DNA from: Orientallactaga sibirica
Taxonomy: Eukaryota > Chordata > Mammalia > Rodentia > Dipodidae
Direction: 5' to 3'
DNA: 64,000 nucleotides
Assembly: GCA_036365145.1 (NCBI GenBank)
Contig: JAEOAD010000015.1
Coordinates: 14,129,501-14,193,500 of the forward strand
Under the pieces are notes generated by a model. It saw nothing but the letters and a program-made list of their open reading frames with translations, was not told the DNA's origin and ran no database searches. Below are positions 10,486-21,960 of the stretch, piece after piece (position 1 is the first letter of the stretch; every line of letters starts with the position of its first letter). The position numbers and the translations under genes are program-made.

Positions 10486-11828
10486 AACTTTGCCAGATTA
10501 GTCCTACAGATGCAATCTACTTTAGACTCATTATGTTTGTTTTGTAACATTCTCTACCACACAATATGGTGTTTCTTTCAAAATAAATAAAACATTGCTG
10601 ACAGAAAAAGATATTGCATACTTTTTGGTATACCCTTGATATTAATTCTGATGCTAGGACTACAGATTAGAAGTTTCAGTTCCTTTTAAAATAATCTACA
10701 TGATTTTTTTTTGTTTTTATGCCTCAAGTATCAAGAATGAAATTACCCTTTGGCTAACTGCAAACCAGTCTCTTTGTAGTCTTGCCATGCTTTGAGAGCT
10801 GGGAAATTTTCAAGTGAGATTTGAAGCAGCCAATCTGAACTTTCACTGAAGGTTCTGCCACTCTTGTAGTCATATCTCTGTTCATCAAGATGCCTTTTTT
10901 CTGTACCTAGTGTGCTTGCCACAAAGTTGTATTAGAATGAATAGCACTTTCCTTGTAAATGGGTTTGGTTGAAAATTCAATTTCTTTTAAGGCCAGTGGG
11001 AGAGGTCATATGGCCATAAATACTCTTTCTATGAAAGTGTTTATGAGGAAAATGACACTGCAGAGAGGCTTGAGAAATGTCTTGCTATATGCTGAATTAT
11101 GTGCACATCCTTGGCAATCTTGTGCTTTTTTCTTGGATAAGAACAGATTGTAATGAAGTATGCTCATGGACAGACTGAAAGGCTATATGAAGAATGGAAG
11201 CGGATCACTAGGACATCAGCTCTGACTCTTGGTCCTTGTCCTAAAGCTGGAAAACATCCTCTTTGTGAGTTTCCCTCATCATTCCATCTAGTGCTGGGTG
11301 TGAGGCTTGGCCATAGCCTCTCTGTCCTCTCTGTTCCTGATTTCTTTCTAAGGCTATGAATGCCCATAACCACTTTAGTGTTATTCTTAAAGAAAATATT
11401 TTATGTATTTTTCCCTGCCTAATGTCAATATGGTTTTCAAAGTTAGCATTTAACCTATCCCCATGGATCATGGAATAGTTCTGGGTTGCATACATGCACA
11501 CACCCAACAAGATGATGTAAAGCTTGACAAAACCACATGCTTTACCCCATCTCATTTTCTCCTCGTAATGAATGGCTATGAGAAAATGAACTAATTTTTG
11601 ACATTGTTTTCATGAATTTAGAGATCAAGTAAGAGAGGAAGAGATGGAAAAGTTTATTTCATTAGGTAATATATGCTAATCATTATATTAGTCACTGAAT
11701 ACATAAATACACAAACTATTTCCATTTGCATCCTTACCCTTGCATGAGTCTCATCCACTGTAGTTTGGCTTTCTCCTGCATTTATACCACCCAGAGGTAT
11801 TGAAACTACCTGTTTAGGAGGATTAACT
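10486..11828. other. Unassigned non-coding DNA
   Basis: Frames at 10959-11555 are short, overlap on both strands and show no recognisable product. No repeat family is clear. Confidence 0.4.
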
Positions 11829-12256
11829 GGGGGCTGGCTATTGCTTAGTGGGTAAGAGTTCTTGCTGCATAAGTATGAGAGCCTGAGAGTGTCAGATTCA
11901 CCATGAGTTAGATTCCTCAGTGCCTGCATAGACAGCTGGGCATGGCCATGCATGCCTATAACCCCAATTCTGTACATATGTGAGAGGTGGAGACCAGAGA
12001 ATTGCTGGAGCTCACTGCTCAGCCAGTCTGAGTGAAAATGACAGATGTGGGCTCAGTGAGATTCCATGTCAAGGAAACAGTGCAGAAGAGTCACAGAAGG
12101 AGGACACTCAATGTCCTCCTCTGACCTGCACACATGTCCACTGTACATGCACATTTGCATACAGACATGCATATAGCTTGCATGCACGTGTAGTGCGTGT
12201 ACACACACACACATCACCACCACTACCATACATACTATGCACACACACCTGCAAAA
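11829..12256 (+). mobile_element. Composite B2/B3-like SINE, long copy
   Basis: Head GGGGCTGGCTATTGCTTAGTG. Then come GCTGGGCATGGCCATGCATG, GCTCAGCCAGTCTGAGTG, a TCAGTGAGATTCCATGTCAA stretch, TCCTCCTCTGACCTGCACAC and a CA-rich end with (CA)n near 12201. The block order matches 16061-16412. Confidence 0.75.
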
Positions 12257-13563
12257 ATTTTTTTTAGAAAGGAGTAAATGAGGTTTAAATAGGCCCAATA
12301 CCCTTTGCAATTAGACTGGCTTTACATAAAGTTGGTTAAAATATGATGGTAGCAACTTCTAAAAGCATATTTTTCATCTCAAACACTCATAAGTAATCAT
12401 TTGACTCTGGGAGATGTTAGTGCTTCTCTCTGAGGAGCAAGATGAAAAACTTGGCTGCTATATCAATCTTGAAAGAGATGGCAACATGAGACTTTATTGT
12501 TTCTTGTACTACAGGTCCCAAAGAAATTTATGGAGAACTAAGAAACTTGAGACCCATTCTCTGTGCTCTAGGAGTTGATAGCTCAGTATGTATTCACCAA
12601 TGGACCCATATAGCACTTATAATAAGCAAAACTGCTTTGTAGCATATCAATGACTTTTTTATAACTGTTCAGAATATGGAAGACAGAAAAAGAATGCAAA
12701 CAGAAACCTCTGGTCTACATTACAATGTACAACTTTCTATAATAACATTTGTTCTTCAAGTCACACAGTATGCTCTGCATTTCAATCCTCTTGGGCTATA
12801 GGTGGGAGTTGATGCAAGCTATGGTAGTCAGTTCAGAAGCTCTCAGGTCAGAAAACAGGCCACCATCATATTCTGACAATAGTGCCCTGCCTTCTTAGCA
12901 CTGGTGACCCTCTCCATGGGTTCTGTGTCTTCACCGTTTCACCTTGGTACTGAAAAGACAGGCTGGCTACTGCTCTGGCTGAGACAAATTATGCTAGTGT
13001 GTTGTGTGAGTTGACACTGTGACCAAGGGAATGGTCGTGTGTTATCTGCTGCATGCGGGGCCACAGGAGAAACAGACACATAGGTGGGAATTCCTACGTG
13101 CAAACTCAAGGCTGTGGTCAGAGGATGCTTCACTGGCGAATAATTCAACTGAGCTGAGAAAGGGTTATCCATGAGGTATTTCGAAGGCATCATGGGCTGC
13201 AAGGAGAAAGAACTCTGGAGAGATCATGCTGGCCTGTATGGCTGGAGCTGAGGCCAGAACTGAAAGGATAGCAGTTGGTAACCCACAGAGAGAGAACCAT
13301 CTCACAAAGGATGGCTTTAGCAGATCTGAAGGATTCTTGCAAAAAACAAAGGACTTTCTTAAAATCAAAGATTCTTCCTGCCTTTTCAAAAGGTCTAAGT
13401 CTATGCAATGTGTAATGCTGAAAAAAAAAAGTTCATTGAAGCTAGCAAGGAAATGAAGCAGCATCTTTGGATTATAATGAGTTCTCCACACTGGAGACTT
13501 AAACCCTTCATAGAAACACTGAGGAGGAGGTGAGAAAGGAAGAAGGGGCCTGATGTATGTTAG
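12257..13563. other. Unique-looking DNA, partly higher in GC
   Basis: 12780-13330 has somewhat more GC and several CpGs compared with its surroundings. A 143-codon minus-strand frame (13165-13596) begins inside a B1 SINE and resembles no family known to me, so I do not call it a gene. Confidence 0.35.
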
Positions 13564-13577
13564 AAATCTTGGTTCTA

Positions 13578-13744
13578 GCCGGGCGTGGTGGCACATGCCT
13601 TTAATCCCAGCACTTGGAAGGCAGAGGTAGGAGGATCACCGTGAGTTCAAGGCCACCCTGAGACTCCATAGCCAATTCCAGGTCAGCCTAGACCAGAGTG
13701 AAACCCTACCTCAAAAAAACATAAAAAGAAAAAAAAAAAGAAAA
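13578..13744 (+). mobile_element. B1 SINE (7SL-derived)
   Basis: Begins GCCGGGCGTGGTGGCACATG and runs through TTTAATCCCAGCACTTGG and GACCAGAGTGAAACCCTACC into an A-rich tail. A 13-bp TSD, AAATCTTGGTTCT, lies at 13564-13576 and 13745-13757. The second copy of that TSD is the entry point of the next SINE. Confidence 0.95.
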
Positions 13745-13757
13745 AAATCTTGGTTCT

Positions 13758-13972
13758 GGGGCTGGAGAGATGGCTTAGTGGTTATGGCACATGCGTGTGA
13801 AGTCTAAGAACCTAGGTTCAATTCTCCAGGTCCCAGGTAAGCCAGATGCACATGGTGGCACATGTGTCTGGAGCTCATTTGCAGACTAGAGGCTCTGACA
13901 CACCCATTCTCACTCTCTTCTCTACCCCTCTCTGTCTCTAATAAATACATAAAAATAAATCTTATAAAAGAG
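13758..13972 (+). mobile_element. DIP-like SINE, short form, stacked on a B1
   Basis: Starts GGGGCTGGAGAGATGGCTTA directly after the second B1 TSD. It has the B-box-like GGTTCAATTC, the short body and a CT/AT-rich tail. A third copy of AAATCTTG follows at 13973-13980, so it entered at the 3' edge of the B1. Confidence 0.9.
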
Positions 13973-13980
13973 AAATCTTG

Positions 13981-14358
13981 CACCTGGTGCTTACAGCTTT
14001 ATCAGTGAATTCTGTAACTTACTCTTGGCATAGAATTGGAGGCTTATAGGACAAAGATATCAAATCAGGTCAGGATGAGTCAGAAAAAGCCCCTTCCCTA
14101 TTTTCTGGGTTTCTCCTGGCTAAATGAGGTTAAGGGTCGAAGTACAAAGTAGACTAGTGTATGTATCATACAGTGGTTTGTAAAATCAGCGTCACATTTG
14201 TGCATGTTAGTGAACACAATGGGTGTTTTCCAATTTCTGGGTTATATTTTAGATCCACCTACATTCTGTAGATGAGAGCAAGACGAAATCTTAATCAGAT
14301 GAATACTTTCCTTGCCCAGGGCTCTTCAGCAATAGTAATCTTTGTTTCAGTGTGCCAT
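13981..14358. other. Unassigned non-coding DNA
   Basis: Nothing recognised. Confidence 0.4.
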
Positions 14359-14372
14359 TGATAAGTTTTCTG

Positions 14373-14532
14373 ATTTTTTTTTTTTTTTTTTTGAGGTAGC
14401 ATCTTGCTCCAGTCCAGGCTGACATGAAATTCACTATGTTGTCTCAGGCTGGCCTTGAACTCACAGCAATCCTCCTACCTCTGCCTCCAGAGTGAGTGCT
14501 GGAATTAAAGGTGTATGCCACCATGCCTGGGC
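14373..14532 (-). mobile_element. B1 SINE
   Basis: The plus strand shows a T tract, GAGGTAGCATCTTGCTCCAG, CTCAGGCTGGCCTTGAACTC and an end near CCACCATGCCTGGG. TGATAAG flanks it at 14359 and 14533. Confidence 0.9.
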
Positions 14533-14542
14533 TGATAAGATT

Positions 14543-16044
14543 CCTTATGTCTCACCTCTTTGTTTTCACATTGAAAAATAGAGAGTGTTGAACTGAAAGA
14601 ATTCAAAGTTTTGCAGAATAGAGAAGAAAAAGAATATATATGTTCTCTATCTCTCTTCCCATGTGCTGTGTGTGGTGGGGGGGGGGAGAAAGAAAGAAGG
14701 AGAGAGAGATTTTGCTGGTAGGAATTAAGGTCCTGTCTTTTTCCATGATCTGTATTTAAGTATTCATAGCCTAGAGCTTTGTAGCGAGAGAAAGTTCTGA
14801 GCCCAGAGTATCTCACACAATGACCATGTTGCTGGTAGAGTTTAATTCTACTTCAGATTCATCTTCCTTCAGGTGTGGCTAAATTTGGCATGCTGTATAG
14901 TACAGAATGTGCTCATTAATTTCAGAGGCAAGGGAAATATGCTCTGGATGAACAAATTGACATTTTCCAGCAAATGTTTATTTAGAACATTGTGTGTACC
15001 CTGCAGTTTGTTGAGTTCTAAGAACACAGAGGTAAATCACATAGTGCTGACCTCAGGAGGGAAGTGTGACAAAGGATTGCCAGGGATGTGAGGCCTGCTC
15101 TTTCCATCTAGGTGTGCACTTGGCTCACATGTTCTAATTTTTGATGAAATGTATTTCTCACATATTGGTAAAAGTTCAGGGGTAAGTGGATTTGCTACTC
15201 CATTAATTTCTCTTTTCATAAAGTTATTCTTTTGTAATAGGAAAGCCTTGTGAAATAGTTTGGCTTATAATTTCCCATAATAATTTTATTAGTTTCACAA
15301 AGGCTCATAGGGCAGAATGGGTTGTCTATAATGTAAAATCAATGTAGAACAATGATGTCAAGTATTTCCACTGTCACTGTGGGTAATATAAATGTCTGGT
15401 TAATTATGTAAAAGAATCATAACAGCAATATATATTTTCAGTTTAACTAGAGGGATTTAAATAAATGTGGCCCCTATTTTCACAAGTAGGATAACAGTTT
15501 AAAAGATATATGAATAACAAGGTTAGACAATGTGAACTTAATTTGATAATTTTCCAAGAATACAAATACAGAACAGCACAAAGTTTTGCAAAGTTTTGAA
15601 TTCATAGTGTTGGGAAGAACTGAATGAAATGAACAAATAAAATGCTTGCAAGGCAAAATTTAACAATTTTTAATTTTCTTATAGGATATGCATTAAGAAA
15701 TATATAAAAGTATACAAAATCCAAGGTAGAATTTTGTTTATATAGTTAATAGATGAGAAAACCCAATCTCTTAAAAATAAGATGATATAATCTAAAGAAA
15801 AAATTGTATGACATAATATCAGGGACTGAAATTAAATATAATTAATTTATGCATGTAGCTACACATTCTAATTCGGGATTAGTTGTTAGATTAAATTGTT
15901 TTATATATGTTAGTGAGCAGGCAACCATTTTAAGATGGAGACAAGAAAATTTTCAGACATGAGCCCTATAATGAATATGAAGGTAGGCTTGATTATTTTC
16001 ATTATGCACTTGAGTTTGAAAAGATGCCTAGTTTGTCTACATGA
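14543..16044. other. AT-rich unassigned DNA
   Basis: A G run and GA tract lie at about 14676-14710. 15390-15900 is very AT-rich. No repeat family or coding frame is recognised. Confidence 0.4.
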
Positions 16045-16060
16045 AGAGTAGCACTGGGTG

Positions 16061-16412
16061 AGTGGGTTTAAGAGATGGCCCAGCCAGTAAAGTTCTTACT
16101 TCAAAAGCATGAGGACCAGAGTTGAATCCTCACTACCCAAGTACAAATACCAGCTTGGTGGTATATACTTGTAATCTCAATGCTGGGGAAACTGTGGAAG
16201 AGAATCTCTGGAGCTTGTTGTTCAGCCAGTCTAACCTAATTGTTGAGCTCCAGGCCAATGAGAAACCCTGTGTCCAAAAAAAAAAAAAAAAAAAAAAAAA
16301 AGGTGAATAGCATTCTTGAAATTATGCCTGGGCTGTCCTTTGGCCTCCACATGAATGCCCATCCACACATAAAGGTGGACTTGTATGCACACACACACAC
16401 AATCATAAAAAA
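16061..16412 (+). mobile_element. Composite B2/B3-like SINE
   Basis: Head with AAGAGATGGCCCAGCCAGTA and GAGTTGAATCCTCACTACC. Then come GGAGCTTGTTGTTCAGCCAG, GAGCTCCAGGCCAATGAGAA, an A tract of about 27, TTGGCCTCCACATGAATGCC and a (CA)n end. The TSD AGAGTAGCACTGGG begins at 16045 and recurs at 16413, where a B1 later entered. Confidence 0.85.
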
Positions 16413-16424
16413 AGAGTAGCACTG

Positions 16425-16577
16425 AGCCGGGTGTGGGGGCACATGCCTTTAATCCCAGCATTCAGGAGGCAGAGGTAGGAGGATCACTGAGAGTTCGAGA
16501 CTACCCTGAAACTACATAGTGAATTCCAGGTCAGCCTGAGCCAGAGTGAGACCCTACCTTGAAAAAAAAAAAAAAAA
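16425..16577 (+). mobile_element. B1 SINE stacked on a composite SINE
   Basis: GAGCCGGGTGTGGGGGCACA through GAGTGAGACCCTACCTTG and an A tract. AGAGTAGCACTG lies at 16413-16424 and 16578-16589. The first copy is also the right TSD of the SINE before it. Confidence 0.95.
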
Positions 16578-16689
16578 AGAGTAGCACTGGGGTGTGCATT
16601 AGCATGGTAAGACAATGTACCAGGTGTCAGGTGGTCACAGTATATACAGTAGCTTTACCACTGTTGATGGTTGACTTGGGAACCAGCAT

Positions 16690-17375
16690 AAGAATTTTTC
16701 CCAATATAATACTTCTTTATTAAAATTAGCATAAATACAAGAATATGTATAAATCATAGTTGTATGACTGGATGTAGTATTTGCAAACAAGCACATTCAT
16801 ATAACTATCACCAGGATAATTGAAATGAATGTTAGTAGGATCTCAAAGACTCTTCATTCCTATAGCAGGGTAACATACAACTCCACTTCCTAGCATGTAA
16901 CTAGTACTGAATTTCTAATACTCTCTTAGTTTTTCTAAACTTTAAAGACAGTCAAGTAGTATGTATAAATATAGATATATAATTATATCTGGCTTCTATA
17001 TCTTCATAATTATGTATTTTATTTTTATTATATGCAGGAATAATTCATGAGCTTTCTTTGCTATATACTAAGAATATAATAGATATATTATACATATATT
17101 TGTATTAGTTGGTTGGGGCTTTTGCTAACACTACTTCTGTGAATATTTGTCTTTGGTGAATATATATAGGCATTTCTATTGGGCATATGCTAATTAGACA
17201 TATAATTGCTGCCTCATGGTATGTCATTCTTAAGTTTAGTGAAGCTCTAAAACAGTTTTCCAAAATGACTCTATCAGCTTATATTCACATACAGGTGAAT
17301 ATCTCTTTTCCACATCATCTTAAGTGGTTGATAATAACTATCATTTTAGATTTTGACATTGTGAGAGGTATTTAG
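16690..17375 (-). mobile_element. Old L1 3' part (L1M-type), antisense
   Basis: Diverged, but it follows the order of a mammalian L1 3' region read backwards: a degenerate 3' UTR, then TCTTCATTCCTATAGCAGGG, GGCATTTCTATTGGGCATAT, AAACAGTTTTCCAAAATGAC and a GTGAGAGGTATTTAGG block. The frames are broken. This is recognition by eye only. Confidence 0.55.
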
Positions 17376-18161
17376 GAGGTCAGTGAGGAAAATCATTGTA
17401 AGATGGGTTCCAGAAAATCATCTAAACAAAGCACTATGTTACCAAGGTAACAGAACATGTTATCAGACAGTAGAAGTCTGCATCCTCAAACACACATGGA
17501 GCATTCTTCTGAATCAATCTTATAGAGGTCCAAAAATGTGTGAGTATAAGCTTGAGAAGACTTAAATCATATATTAGAATATACCTTGTACAATGTCTTT
17601 TTAGTCCAGTATTTTGGAACTAGTAAATGTCAAGAATACTTCTCAAAACTTATTAATGACAGTTTTCCTAATTGTTCAGTGTATATTGATCATAAACTCC
17701 CATTAACTTTCCTTGCCTCACCTCCCCATCACCTTCTGCTGAACCCCTTCTTTTCAAAAGAGGATTTTTTAAAATTTGAAAACAGTAGCTAAATCCTATG
17801 TTCCTGAACAATAAATGGGCCAATGAAGAAACAAAAAGAAAAATTTTAAACAAAAATAAACAGTAATTTAAATATAACAAACTAAATTTATGGGAAAAAG
17901 CAACACCATCCTAAGAGGAAAGTTTGTAGCAATAAATGCCTACTTCAATTAAAAAAGAAAGAGCTCAAGTAAAGAATCAAATATTACACTTTAATAAGCA
18001 GAAAAAAATACAAATGGAGCCTATAATTAGTAGAAAGGAGAAAATTCAAAGCAGAAATAAATAAAATGCAATATTTGCAAAAGTAGGAAAAAAAAATATC
18101 ACTAGGAGTCATTTTTCTGATGAAAAATAGAAGAGGAACTAGTTGTAAAGAAAAAAGAGAT

Positions 18162-18322
18162 GGGGCTGGAGAGATGGCTTAGTATAGATGGTTAAAGAAC
18201 TTGCCTGCAAAGCCAAAGGATCCAGGTTCAATTCCCCAGGAACCATGTAAGCCAGATGCACAAGGGGGCACATGTATCTGGAGTTCTTTAGCAGTGGCTG
18301 GAGGCCCTGGCATGCCCATTTC

Positions 18323-18355
<33 letters not shown>

Positions 18356-18425
18356 GCATATTTCTCTCTCTCTCTCTCTCTCTCAAATAATGAATAAGTA
18401 AAAATAAAATATTTTTAAAAATTAA
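18162..18425 (+). mobile_element. DIP-like SINE, short form
   Basis: GGGGCTGGAGAGATGGCTTA, with a small duplication near the A box (AGTATAGATGGTTAAAG), the B-box-like GGTTCAATTCC, the short body and long CT tracts. It ends in an A-rich tail and interrupts the old L1. Confidence 0.9.
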
Positions 18426-18439
18426 AAAAAGAAAAAAGA

Positions 18440-18545
18440 AAAAGGGTTTCAGTGGATGTGGGAGGGAGAGGAGACAAAAGAAAGTAATGAGGGGACTATG
18501 ATTAAAATATATTTTGTACATTATGAAAATTATCAATAAAAAGTT
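18440..18545 (+). mobile_element. L1 3' terminal fragment
   Basis: A G-rich start (GGATGTGGGAGGGAGAGGAG) leads to ATTATGAAAATTATCAATAA and an A-rich end, like the last 100 bp of a younger rodent L1. It lies directly after a SINE and inside the older L1. Confidence 0.5.
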
Positions 18546-18665
18546 AAACTGGTAAGGTTTTAGCTGTACTGAGAAATAAGAATGATTGAAAATCAGAATA
18601 AAAGAAGCAATATTAAAACAGACATCACAGAAAATGGAAAGGATAATACAAAAATACTAGCTCTA

Positions 18666-18940
18666 GGGCTGGAGAGATGGCTTAGCAGTTAAGGCACCTG
18701 CCTGCTAAGCCTAAGAACCGGGTTCCAATCTCCAGGTCCCACGTTTAGCCAGATGCAAAGTGACACAAGGGCGCAATGCAGCACTTGCCCACAAGGGGTG
18801 CACGCATCTGGATTTTGTTCACAGCAGCTCAGAGACTGCTGGCACGCCCATCTCTGTCTGTCTTCCTCTCCCTCTCTCTCTCTCTCTCTGTGTGTCTCTC
18901 CAAAAATTAAATAAAATAATTTTAAAAATTAATAAAATAA
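18666..18940 (+). mobile_element. DIP-like SINE, long form
   Basis: A-box region GGCTTAGCAGTTAAGGC, a B-box-like GGTTCCAATCTCC, then the long-form block GGGCGCAATGCAGCACTTGC and a CT tail. TSD copies are ACTAGCTCTA (18656-18665) and ACTAGATCTA (18941-18950). Confidence 0.95.
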
Positions 18941-18950
18941 ACTAGATCTA

Positions 18951-19205
18951 GGCTGGATAGATGACTTAGCAGTTAAGGCGCTTGCCTGTAAAGCCTAAGG
19001 ATCTATGTTCCACCCCCCAGATCCCATATAATCCAGATGCACAGTGACACATGCACAAGGTTGCACATGCATACAAGGTGTAGAACATGTCTGGAGTTCA
19101 ATTACAGCGGGTGTAAGTCCTGGCATGAAAATTCTCTCTCTCTTTCTCACTCTCTTGCTCTTGTCCTCATTTTCTTGATCTCTGGCATAAAAAATAAAAC
19201 AAAGC
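18951..19205 (+). mobile_element. DIP-like SINE, long form, stacked
   Basis: Starts GGCTGGATAGATGACTTAGC right after the 3' TSD of the previous SINE and ends before a third ACTAGATCTA (19206-19215). The B box is damaged (ATGTTCCACCCCCC). Confidence 0.9.
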
Positions 19206-19331
19206 ACTAGATCTATATGAAATTAATCTTATTAGAAATGTGCAGCTTAATAAGGCAGAATCATGGAAAATAGATAATATGAACAGATCAATAATAAGCA
19301 AGAAGATTAAATCAGTAATACAAAGAGCTGA

Positions 19332-19503
19332 TTTTTTTTTGATTTTTTTTTTTTTTTTTTTTTTTTTGATTTTTCAAGGTAGGGTCTCTCTCTGGCCCAG
19401 GCTGACCTGGAATTAACTATGTAGTCTCAGGGTGACCTTGAACTCTCGGCGATCCTCCTACCTCCCGAGTGCTGGGATTAAAGGCGTGCGCCACCACGTG
19501 TGG
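19332..19503 (-). mobile_element. B1 SINE
   Basis: An interrupted T tract of about 30, then AAGGTAGGGTCTCTCTCTGG and a GGGATTAAAGGCGTGCGCCA end. CpG sites are retained (GGCGTGCGCC), suggesting relative youth. Confidence 0.92.
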
Positions 19504-19751
19504 CTCTGATGATTTTTATTGATAAGTTTTTAAAAGAATTAAACTCTTCTAAAAAATTGGAGACGTGGGCATACTTTAAGCTTATTTTATGACACCAAAG
19601 TTAAACATGAACACTTTAAGAAGTCTGTAGGCCATTACTATGGTTGAACATAGAGGTGAAATTCTCAGAAAATACCAGCCAATCAAATTCAACAGAATCT
19701 GAAAGTGTCATATGTTTTGAACAGATGTTCCTTATTCTTGGAATATGAGAA

Positions 19752-20135
19752 TATAATAGACAGCTTCATAATGTTAGGATAAAAACCAACCAAACACAGT
19801 TTATGGGAGGAATGAGATTTATTTTTAGGCATATAGATCCAGAGAAAGTTCCATCAATGGCTGAGTAAGATGGCTCCCTTTCACAGATCCAAGCAGAGAT
19901 AAACAACCAAAACAGCCAGCAAAAGCCAAAAGCTACAAGCACTAATCAGCAGCAAGCAGGACCCCTGCCCTCCACACCTTTGGTCTAGAATAAGATCCAC
20001 CCCCAAACACACCTTGGAGCTGGATCCCAGGATCTGCCCCCAGTAATACCTCCTCTAGCCAGGTGCCTGGACACCCAAGTTACAGCTTTAATGAAATACC
20101 TGAATATCTGGGAGACATACATTCAAACCACCACA
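19752..20135 (-). mobile_element. Solo MaLR-like LTR
   Basis: The minus strand starts TGTGGTGGTTTGAATGTATG and the far end is related to that of the LTRs at 7.6 and 9.2 kb. Flanks GAGAA and GTGGA may be a decayed 5-bp TSD. L1 sequence continues on both sides, so the insertion is younger than the L1. Confidence 0.8.
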
Positions 20136-20929
20136 GTGGATAATTCAATATAAGTTAATTAATAAAGGTAATCCTATCACATGAATTTAGTGAAGGACAA
20201 AAATGACAATTATTTGCATAAGGGTAGAAAAGTATATGCAATAGTCAATATATTTACAAGACAAATGCTATCAAAGGAATTGGTATAAAAGGAATGAGCC
20301 TCAGTACAGATTGGTACATGTATGACAAACTATAGTTGACATCATATTCAGTGGTGAAAATTAACATGCTTCCTTTAATATCAGGAATAAGATAAGAATG
20401 GTCATTCTCAAACTTCTCCTTGATATAGTACTGCGAATCCTAGATGAGGCAATCAGAAGTTTAATTATCCATTGCACCGCAGAGCCAGGTTAGATATAGC
20501 AGTTAGGCAAGGAAAACAAAAATCCACAGTGGAAAGTGAAGAAGTAAAAATTGTCTCCATTTGCAGATGGCATGTCCACAGACACTAGCAAAAAATGTCA
20601 GATTGAATGAATGTCTTTACCAAGATCAAAAGTTGCATTTCTATATATTATAGTGGTTATATGAAAATAAATTAGTAAATAGTTACAATTATGATATCAA
20701 AAAATAAAGTACTAAGACCTAAATAAACCAAAGAGACAAGTTCTACACACTGGAAATTCTAAAATTTTAATTAGTGAAATTTATGAAGATACAAATAAAT
20801 GGAAATATCCCATGTTTCTAGCCTGGAAGAATTGAAATGCATATAACACACGTATTGCAGGCAACAAAAAGCAAAAATAAGTAATGAGACTATATCAAAC
20901 TAAACAATGAAATTTCTTTTTCCTTTTCT

Positions 20930-21086
20930 TTTTTGGGGGTAGAGTTTTGAGGTAGGGTCTTGCTCTCTAGCCCAGGCTGACCTGGAATTCACTATGTAGT
21001 CTCAGGCTGGCCTTGAACTCACAGCCATCCTCCTACCTTGGCCTCCTAAGTGCTAGGATTAAAGGTGTGCACCACTGTTTCCAGGC
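20930..21086 (-). mobile_element. B1 SINE
   Basis: GAGGTAGGGTCTTGCTCTCT through TGGCCTTGAACTCACAGCC to a TTAAAGGTGTGCACCACTG end. AAAT(A)AAATTC-like flanks lie on both sides. It interrupts the old L1. Confidence 0.9.
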
Positions 21087-21325
21087 AAAAATAAAATTCT
21101 TTATAACAAAGGAAACAATTAAGATGGTGAAATTGGAGAAAATATTTTTAATCCATGGTAGTCAATAAGAAATCAATACACTAAATATAATAAATGTAAA
21201 AGTGATTCATGTAAGTCAATATTAAAACAAAGGGAGGAGCAAAGGCCATGAACAGGCATTTTCCCAGGAAGACATAGAAATGGCCAATAGATAAACTCAT
21301 ACATGAAAAAGAACCCAATATCACT

Positions 21326-21486
21326 TTTTTTTTTTTTTTCTGGTTTTTCAAGGTAGGGTCTCACTCTAGCCCAGGCTGACCTGGAATTCACTATGTAGTC
21401 TCAGGGTGGCCTCAAACTCACAGTGATCCTATGACCTCTGCCTCCCAAGTGCTGGGATTAAAGGCGTGCGCCACCATGCCCAGCTT
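21326..21486 (-). mobile_element. B1 SINE
   Basis: T tract, then CAAGGTAGGGTCTCACTCTA, ending at GGCGTGCGCCACCATGCCCA. A perfect 10-bp TSD, CAATATCACT, lies at 21316-21325 and 21487-21496. Confidence 0.95.
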
Positions 21487-21702
21487 CAATATCACTATTT
21501 TTCAACAATAAACATAAGCATTATCAAAATGCCAAGAAATAAAAGTATGTGTTGCCTTGTGTATGGAGAGAAGGTAATCTTTATGCATTATTAGTGGATG
21601 CCAGTATGTACAGACCTTATAAAAATAATGTTGTGCAAGTTTTTCTAAGAAGTTAGAGTTACTACATAATTTAGCAATTCCCCCTTTGGTTATATGTACT
21701 AG

Positions 21703-21960
21703 TCAATTTCTTATTACTATAAAATTACCTAAGGCTAGTTAATAAAGACAAGTTTGGCTCACTCTTCCAAAAGTTCAAGGGCATGGCACTATCATCAGCT
21801 TAGCTCTAGTGAGGATCTCAAGTACTATTATAATGTTGGACCTGTGTGTAACATGTAGAAATCATAAGACAAGACATGAGGTCACAATGTGATTCGGAAG
21901 TCAGGAAGCAGACTCCAGAACTAACTCAGTATACCATAAAAATGATGTTAGTTTCTTCTT
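21703..21960 (-). mobile_element. Probable old MaLR LTR fragment
   Basis: ACTAGTCAATTTCTTATTAC, then ATTACCTAAGGCTAG and CAAGTTTGGCTCACTC resemble the reversed 3' end of mammalian MST/MLT/THE LTRs. L1 3' sequence resumes after it. Recognition is weak. Confidence 0.4.

Noticed and set aside
13165..13596. 143-codon minus-strand frame
   Set aside because: It starts within a B1 SINE, overlaps opposite-strand frames and resembles no protein family I know.
18666..19205. tRNA-like A and B boxes
   Set aside because: They belong to tRNA-derived SINE heads. No cloverleaf with proper acceptor stem and anticodon arm is present, so I call no tRNA gene.
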